Shown here in pieces: positions 1 through 4,177 of a stretch of 8,570 nucleotides of DNA. Below the pieces are notes generated by a model. That model worked only from the letters and a program-made list of their open reading frames with translations. It was not told where the DNA came from and made no database searches. The stretch is from Flavobacteriales bacterium. Lineage in GTDB: Bacteria; Bacteroidota; Bacteroidia; Flavobacteriales_E; Vicingaceae. The position numbers and the translations under genes were made by a program. The stretch's first letter is position 1. Each line of letters begins with the position of its first letter. Location: the NCBI GenBank assembly GCA_029262915.1, contig JAJCYN010000075.1, positions 1 through 8,570 of the forward strand, given 5' to 3'.

Positions 1-221
1 ATGGTATGCACAGTACCATGATAGCAGGAGAAAGTAAAGCTCCTGGAGAAAAACAACTGCTTGAATTAGCTAATGATTTTGGTGTTAAAAATGGATCTAC
101 AATTATTAAAAATGTCAGAACAGTTTGTTCTAATTGGACAAACTACGCAAAAAAAACTGGTGTAGGAGAAGAAACAGCAAACCTTATTAATAAAAAAATA
201 ACAGCACTTCTTCGATTATAA
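1..221 (+). CDS. HipA-like serine/threonine kinase toxin, C-terminal end only (5' truncated by window edge)
   Basis: The reading frame is open from the first bases of the window. Base 3 begins a Gly codon, and bases 1-2 fit the end of a His codon, giving (H)GMHSTMIAGESK. The ATG at 6 is therefore probably internal. About 72 residues are visible. The pattern of M-H-S-T-x-I-x-G-E, then a 'LLELANDFGVKNG' helix and 'W..YAKKTGV' near the C-terminus, resembles the last part of the HipA C-terminal kinase domain. HipA proteins are toxins of type II toxin-antitoxin systems that phosphorylate glutamyl-tRNA synthetase. The ATP-binding and catalytic residues would lie upstream of the window, as would any HipB-like antitoxin. 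The family call rests on remembered sequence similarity of a short tail, so it is moderate. The gene ends in TAA and is followed by a small palindrome at 234-250. Confidence 0.6.
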   Translation, partial: GMHSTMIAGESKAPGEKQLLELANDFGVKNGSTIIKNVRTVCSNWTNYAKKTGVGEETANLINKKITALLRL

Positions 222-233
222 GTACCCTGTGAC

Positions 234-250
234 TGTCATTCTGAATGACA
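234..250. repeat. Short perfect palindrome (TGTCATTC-T-GAATGACA)
   Basis: Bases 234-241 are the exact reverse complement of 243-250, centred on one T. It lies 12 nt after the stop of the HipA-like gene and is followed by AAAAGCG rather than a T-tract, so it is a poor intrinsic terminator on the plus strand. The TGTCATTCTGA core resembles GTCATTCTGA-type short dispersed repeats that are common between genes in Bacteroidota. That link is from memory and needs a genome-wide count. Confidence 0.4.
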
Positions 251-322
251 AAAGCGTTGTGGCTAAACTTCTATACATCACATCAAAATAAAGGTTCTAA
301 TTATGATTCTAGTAGGAAGTAC

Positions 323-330
323 TATCTTTG
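323..330 (+). promoter_or_regulatory. Candidate Bacteroidetes -7 element TATCTTTG for the metallopeptidase gene
   Basis: TATCTTTG fits the TAnnTTTG -7 consensus of Bacteroidetes sigma factors exactly. No TTG is seen at the expected -33 spacing, so only half the promoter is supported. If it is used, transcription would begin near 335-338. That leaves about 26-29 nt of leader before the ATG at 364 and rules out the in-frame TTG at 328 as a start, because it lies inside the promoter element. Confidence 0.4.
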
Positions 331-359
331 GGGAAAGAAAATACAATTAAACTCAATAA

Positions 360-386
360 CGTCATGCTGAGTTGGTCTAAGCATTT
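360..386 (+). repeat. REP-like imperfect inverted repeat overlapping the start codon
   Basis: The stretch beginning GTCATGCTGAG and ending TAAGCAT pairs ATGCT (364-368) with AGCAT (380-384), plus one further pair beyond a mismatch. It resembles GTCATGCTGAACTTG..CAGCATCT-type dispersed repeats of Bacteroidota, recalled rather than searched. Here it supplies the probable ATG and the first residues (MLSWSKH) of the next gene. Confidence 0.35.
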
Positions 387-1227
387 TATTCTAATACTAT
401 CTTTATTTATTGTATGCCTTACTTATGCTCAAGATTCTTTATCTATAGAAAATTATGAGTTTGAACCAGATAAAGTGGCAAAAGAAGCGGTAAGTAAAAT
501 TGTACAATACACTGGGTTAACACCTAATTTCATAGTAGTTTCAGACAAGAAAATTACTACAGCTATTGCTTACTTAAAAAATAACAAACGCTACATAGCT
601 TACAATCCTAAGTTTATTGAAAAATTGAATGATAAAACGGCAACTAACTGGGCAGCTGTAAGTGTCTTGGCTCATGAAATTGGCCACCATTTATCTGGTC
701 ATACCTTACCTAAAAATGCCTTTCCTGGAAATGAGTTAATTGCTGATAAATTTTCAGGATTTATTTTATTTCAAATGGGGGCAGATTTAGAAAATGCTAA
801 AGCTGCTTTAAGTGCTATAGGTCACGAAATGGACACCACCAAACATCCTCCAAAAACAGCTCGTTTAGAAGCTATACAAGAAGGCTGGTTAGAAGCAGAA
901 CTCTTAAAAGATGTAAACGCCTTTTCTGAAAAGAAATACACTACTTCTTATAAAACAAAATTTGTTTACCAATGTACATTTAAAAATGATGAGAATATTT
1001 ATTTTGTGGATGAAAAAGACAATGTAATATGGTACGACAATTATGGAAAACCTATTATTATAGGGCGTAAAAAAGAAAGTGCTAACAACAAATACAATTG
1101 GATTTACAATTATTTGGATAACTTTTATGGTGTTGACCATAAAGGCAAAATATGGAAAGAAACTACCTATGGCTCTGTTTTTATAGTTGGCGAGGCTAAA
1201 TTAATTAAGAAAAGCAAAAAGAAGTAG
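364..1227 (+). CDS. Secreted M48-like zinc metallopeptidase with C-terminal beta-repeat tail
   Basis: This 287-residue protein probably cleaves peptides outside the cytoplasm with a zinc site. Residues 1-22 form a signal peptide (MLSWSKH, a hydrophobic run, then TYA|Q). The catalytic motif is HEIGHH: H104 and H108 are zinc ligands and E105 the general base. E124 in NELIAD is the probable third ligand, 20 residues after H104. Together with the downstream HPPKTARLEA (161-170), which resembles the HP.T..R segment of M48 peptidases, this points to an M48-like family. No membrane helix follows the signal peptide, unlike HtpX/Ste24 members. Residues about 210-278 hold two similar beta-rich units (VDEKDNVIWYDNYG..IIIG and VDHKGKIWKETTYG..FIVG), and the C-terminus is basic (KKSKKK). 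The frame is open upstream to a TTG at 328, but that lies in a -7 promoter motif and would place 12 polar residues before the signal peptide, so ATG 364 is preferred. The substrate is unknown. Confidence 0.8.
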   Translation: MLSWSKHFILILSLFIVCLTYAQDSLSIENYEFEPDKVAKEAVSKIVQYTGLTPNFIVVSDKKITTAIAYLKNNKRYIAYNPKFIEKLNDKTATNWAAVSVLAHEIGHHLSGHTLPKNAFPGNELIADKFSGFILFQMGADLENAKAALSAIGHEMDTTKHPPKTARLEAIQEGWLEAELLKDVNAFSEKKYTTSYKTKFVYQCTFKNDENIYFVDEKDNVIWYDNYGKPIIIGRKKESANNKYNWIYNYLDNFYGVDHKGKIWKETTYGSVFIVGEAKLIKKSKKK

Positions 1228-1231
1228 TTAC

Positions 1232-1262
1232 TTGGATTTCTTACATAAAAATGTTAACTTCG
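1232..1262 (+). promoter_or_regulatory. Bacteroidetes-type promoter (TTG - 20 nt - TAACTTCG)
   Basis: TTG at 1232-1234 and TAACTTCG at 1255-1262 are separated by 20 nt. This fits the -33 TTG / -7 TAnnTTTG architecture with one mismatch in the -7 box. The predicted transcription start is near 1267-1270, giving a leader of about 25-28 nt before the ATG at 1295. The promoter begins 5 nt after the stop codon of the metallopeptidase gene, so the LRR gene is probably transcribed separately. Confidence 0.5.
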
Positions 1263-1294
1263 TTTTTACATCCTTATAAGAAAATATTAATACC

Positions 1295-2254
1295 ATGAAA
1301 GCAACTTTATCATTTATTCTGACTATCATATTGTCTAACTTAACCTTAGCACAAACTACGGTTATACCTGACGCCAACTTTGAACTTGCCCTAATAAATT
1401 TTGGTTATGATTTTTCTTTTAATGGATCAGTCCCAACTGCAAATATTGACACCATTACAAACTTAAATTTATTCAATCAAAATATAAGTGACTTAACAGG
1501 AATAGAAGATTTTACTGCCTTACAAGATTTAAGATGCACTTCTAATCAACTAACTAGTTTAGACTTATCTCAGAATGTTGCTTTAACTTATTTAGATTGT
1601 AATACAAACCTATTAACAAGCTTAAATGTAACTCAAAATATTGCTTTAACGCTAATAGCTTGTCAAGACAACCAACTTACTAGCATAGATGTTTCTCAGA
1701 ATACCGCAGTGAATCTATTCTTTTGTTTTAATAATCAAATAGGTAGTTTGGATTTAACTCAAAATAGTGCTTTAACTTTCTTAGATTGTAGTTCGAACCA
1801 ACTTACCTGTTTTAATATAAAAGGTGGAAATAATAATATAAACGGTAATAATTTTGACGCCACCAACAACCCGAATTTGACTTGCATAGAGGTTGATGAT
1901 CCTTCATTAACAGGTCTTATTTGGACTGTTGCGAACGGCTCTATTGACGCTCAGACATCATTGAGCACAAATTGCAATAATGCTTGCAGCACCACTGGAT
2001 TATACGAACATAGCCTTTCTAATCTTTTATTCTACCCCAATCCAACATCTGGTAGTATCTCAATTGATTTAGGGGAGTTAAAAACTAACCTAGTAGGAAT
2101 TTTAACGAATAGTTTAGGGCAAGTAATAATTACTCAGGAGTTTGAACCAACTAGATTTATTAAGTTAGACGTTAATGCACCTCCGGGAGTTTATTTTTTA
2201 CAATTAAAAACTACCTTAGGGGAAACTAAAACTATAAAAATTGTAAAAGAATAA
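1295..2254 (+). CDS. Secreted leucine-rich-repeat protein with T9SS C-terminal sorting domain
   Basis: This 319-residue protein has a signal peptide (residues 1-19, ending LTLA|Q). An N-terminal cap (about 21-80, VIPDANFELALINFGYD...) is of the kind often found before Bacteroidetes leucine-rich repeats. The repeat region follows: partial units about 54-85, then four exact 21-residue units at 86-106, 107-127, 128-148 and 149-169. The pattern is L-T-S-L-D-[LV]-[ST]-Q-N-x-A-L-T-x-L-x-C-x-x-N-Q. A Cys-containing linker (C172 to C231) leads to a type A T9SS sorting domain from about 244 (LLFYPNPTSG) to the end (VYFLQLK...TKTIKIVKE). It is expected to cross the outer membrane by T9SS, lose this tail and become surface-attached or released. 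The solenoid suggests protein or glycan binding. No catalytic motif is visible and the ligand is unknown. Confidence 0.9.
   Translation: MKATLSFILTIILSNLTLAQTTVIPDANFELALINFGYDFSFNGSVPTANIDTITNLNLFNQNISDLTGIEDFTALQDLRCTSNQLTSLDLSQNVALTYLDCNTNLLTSLNVTQNIALTLIACQDNQLTSIDVSQNTAVNLFFCFNNQIGSLDLTQNSALTFLDCSSNQLTCFNIKGGNNNINGNNFDATNNPNLTCIEVDDPSLTGLIWTVANGSIDAQTSLSTNCNNACSTTGLYEHSLSNLLFYPNPTSGSISIDLGELKTNLVGILTNSLGQVIITQEFEPTRFIKLDVNAPPGVYFLQLKTTLGETKTIKIVKE
1550..1801 (+). repeat. Four tandem 63-bp coding repeats (21-residue LRR units)
   Basis: Codons 86-169 of the LRR gene form four units of exactly 63 bp with no length variation. Conserved positions per unit are L1, S3, the D/N at 5, Q8, N9, A11 and C17. 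The units have diverged at the nucleotide level (for example TCTCAGAAT versus ACTCAAAAT for S/T-Q-N), so the array is not a very recent duplication. Confidence 0.85.
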
Positions 2255-2275
2255 TCTATTGCCAGTGATTATTCT
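2248..2275 (+). terminator. Possible weak terminator hairpin after the LRR gene
   Basis: AGAATAATC (2248-2256) and GATTATTCT (2267-2275) form a perfect 9-bp stem with a 10-nt loop, spanning the stop codon at 2252-2254. The stem is AT-rich and is followed by ATTTCATAGG, not a clean U-tract. It may stabilise the 3' end rather than terminate efficiently. Confidence 0.35.
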
Positions 2276-2317
2276 ATTTCATAGGATTATTTGAAAGTTA
2301 GTGATACTATAAAACAA

Positions 2318-2349
2318 ACAACGTAGCGTGAGCATGCTGTTACCGTTGT
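2318..2349 (+). other. Hairpin in the region upstream of the beta-propeller gene
   Basis: ACAACG (2318-2323) pairs with CGTTGT (2344-2349). TA (2324-2325) pairs with TA (2341-2342) beyond a bulged C. GCGT (2326-2329) can pair with ATGC (2334-2337) around a GAGC loop, including one G-U pair, with TGT bulged on the 3' side. It is the most GC-rich stretch of this 121-nt intergenic region. It ends 26 nt before the ATG and contains TACCGTTG (2341-2348), one mismatch from TAnnTTTG but without a TTG at -33. Its function is unknown: mRNA leader structure, remnant repeat or chance. Confidence 0.3.
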
Positions 2350-2375
2350 AATCCTCAACAAAAAAACTAAATGAT

Positions 2376-4115
2376 ATGAAAAAAATATTCTTAACTATCC
2401 TTTTTATAACTAGTGTTATTTTTATTTCAAAAGCTCAAACATGGCTACCAACAGGTTTAAGCTCGGAAATAATTAATTGTATGTCCGTTGAAGGAACAAC
2501 TTTATTTGTTGGAACTAACAATGGCGTGTTTAAGTCTGTTGATTTTGGCGTATCATGGACCAACATAAGCAATGGAATATCGAATCTAACTATTAACGCC
2601 TTTGACGTAGATGGGTTAACAATGTATGCAGGAACAAATGGAGGTGGGGTATTTTTATCAACTGATGGAGGATTGAACTGGGCACCAGTAAACACTGGAT
2701 TAACAAATCTTACAATTAACGCAGTTATGATTAGTGGATCTAATGTTCTTTTAGGAGATGGAATATGGGGAGGGTTATATATATCAAGTAATAATGGAGC
2801 TAATTGGAACATGGTAAACGGTGGATCAGGAATACCCACTAATGTTATTCAAAACTTTGGAAGTATTGGTCCAAATTTAGTTGTTAACGCACTTGGATCA
2901 GGGATTTATGTGTCCACCGATAATGGGTTAAACTGGACAGTTTCAACATTAATAAATACTACAACAAATTACCTATATGGATTTACTACTGACGGCACGC
3001 ACATTTATGTTGGAAGTGCTGGTGATGGTGTCCTTTTATCTACTGATAACGGCTTAAATTTTACTAAAAAATATATTGGACCTAACATTGGGATTAGAAA
3101 CCTTGCTTTTAATGGATCTGTTGCTTATGGCACTGACCCTTCCGCTTATGGAGTAAATATTTCTACCGACAGTTGTACTTCTTTTTCAATACATAACACA
3201 GGGTTACCTAACTTTAGTTTTTTTTCAATTAAAAAATGTGGTTCATTTATTTTCTCAGGTAATAAGAGTGGCCTAGGTGTATGGAAATTACCAATTACGT
3301 TGCAAACTTGTAATATTTCTTCAAATTTTAATGTACTAAATAACGGTAATGGAAACTACTCATTTTCAAATATTTCAACTGGTAATTTTAATCAATCACA
3401 TTGGGCGTTTGGAGATGGTACTACTTCTACGGCATCAAATGTAAATCATACATTTAATGCAAATGGAACTTATGTAATTGTTTTAGCTGTTAATAATTCA
3501 ATATTTGGAGCATCTTGTGTGGATTATTATATGGATACTATTACCGTTACTGGAGTTTCATCTCCAGTACAATGCTCTGCAGGGTTTGTAATATACCCCG
3601 ATATTTCTAATGGAGGATTTTCAATTGTTAATAGTTCTACAGGAAACAATTTAAACTTCCTCTGGGATTTCGGAGATGGCACTACTTCTACTATGCAATT
3701 TCCTAGCCATACTTACACAACTTCAGGTCCCTTCTATCTTTGTTTAACAGTAGATGACGGGGTGGGTTGTAATAATACTTATTGTGATTCTATTGGTTCT
3801 AATGGTGTTATATTCAAACAGGCAGGATTTGCTATTTCCGTAATTAGCACACCAATAATAACAGGATTGGATAATTCTATTAGTTTGAGTTCAGAAATAA
3901 AAATATATCCTAACCCCACCTCAAGCAATCTTACTATTATTAGCGATCAATTAATAATAGATGAAATAAACATTATTGATATTACTGGCAAAACGATTCA
4001 AACGTTTTCAACAGATCTCAATAATATATTTTTGGATAACATCCCTAATGGGATTTATTTTATAAAAATTACCGCAAACCAAAAAGCTATATTTCAAAAG
4101 TTTGTAAAACAATAG
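2376..4115 (+). CDS. Secreted Asp-box (BNR-like) beta-propeller protein with two PKD domains and T9SS sorting domain
   Basis: This 579-residue protein has a signal peptide (MKKIFLTILF..., cleavage after SKA, residue 20). Residues about 22-305 form a propeller of seven similar units. Motifs such as GVFKSVDFGVSW, GVFLSTDGGLNW, GLYISSNNGANW, GIYVSTDNGLNW, GVLLSTDNGLNF and GVNISTDSCTSF begin at 50, 91, 133, 176, 218 and 259. The seventh unit (GVWKLPI, 301) has lost its Asp box. The spacing is 41-43 residues, and the S-x-D-x-G-x-x-W/F pattern is the Asp box. Two PKD domains follow: about 312-393 (WAFGDGTTSTASNVNHTF) and about 400-475 (WDFGDGTTSTMQFPSHTY). A type A T9SS tail runs from about 503 (IKIYPNPTSSN) to 579. 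Asp boxes occur in sialidases and other propellers, but no sialidase arginine triad or FRIP motif was identified, so an enzymatic role is not claimed. A surface adhesion or scaffold role is inferred. Confidence 0.88.
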   Translation: MKKIFLTILFITSVIFISKAQTWLPTGLSSEIINCMSVEGTTLFVGTNNGVFKSVDFGVSWTNISNGISNLTINAFDVDGLTMYAGTNGGGVFLSTDGGLNWAPVNTGLTNLTINAVMISGSNVLLGDGIWGGLYISSNNGANWNMVNGGSGIPTNVIQNFGSIGPNLVVNALGSGIYVSTDNGLNWTVSTLINTTTNYLYGFTTDGTHIYVGSAGDGVLLSTDNGLNFTKKYIGPNIGIRNLAFNGSVAYGTDPSAYGVNISTDSCTSFSIHNTGLPNFSFFSIKKCGSFIFSGNKSGLGVWKLPITLQTCNISSNFNVLNNGNGNYSFSNISTGNFNQSHWAFGDGTTSTASNVNHTFNANGTYVIVLAVNNSIFGASCVDYYMDTITVTGVSSPVQCSAGFVIYPDISNGGFSIVNSSTGNNLNFLWDFGDGTTSTMQFPSHTYTTSGPFYLCLTVDDGVGCNNTYCDSIGSNGVIFKQAGFAISVISTPIITGLDNSISLSSEIKIYPNPTSSNLTIISDQLIIDEINIIDITGKTIQTFSTDLNNIFLDNIPNGIYFIKITANQKAIFQKFVKQ

Positions 4116-4177
4116 ATAGGAATTTACCTTATAAAACTTATACTTAAGAAGGTTTAGATGATAAATTGAAATAATAG
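4116..4177. other. Convergent intergenic spacer
   Basis: This 62-nt AT-rich gap lies between the stop of the plus-strand propeller gene and the stop of minus-strand recG. The only pairing seen is a weak ACCTT...AAGGT with an 18-nt loop. No convincing bidirectional terminator was found. Confidence 0.5.

Noticed and set aside
328..363. TTG at 328 as start of the metallopeptidase
   Set aside because: It overlaps a TAnnTTTG -7 element and would add 12 polar residues before the signal peptide. ATG 364 fits better.
1550..1801. CRISPR-like array
   Set aside because: The 63-bp periodicity is coding (21-residue LRR units) with no spacer-repeat alternation.
2435..2839. 134-residue minus-strand open frame opposite the propeller gene
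   Set aside because: Proline-rich shadow of the repetitive Asp-box coding sequence. No family resemblance.
2376..4115. Sialidase
   Set aside because: Asp boxes are present, but no catalytic arginine triad, Tyr/Glu pair or FRIP motif was recognised. Asp boxes occur in many non-enzymatic propellers.
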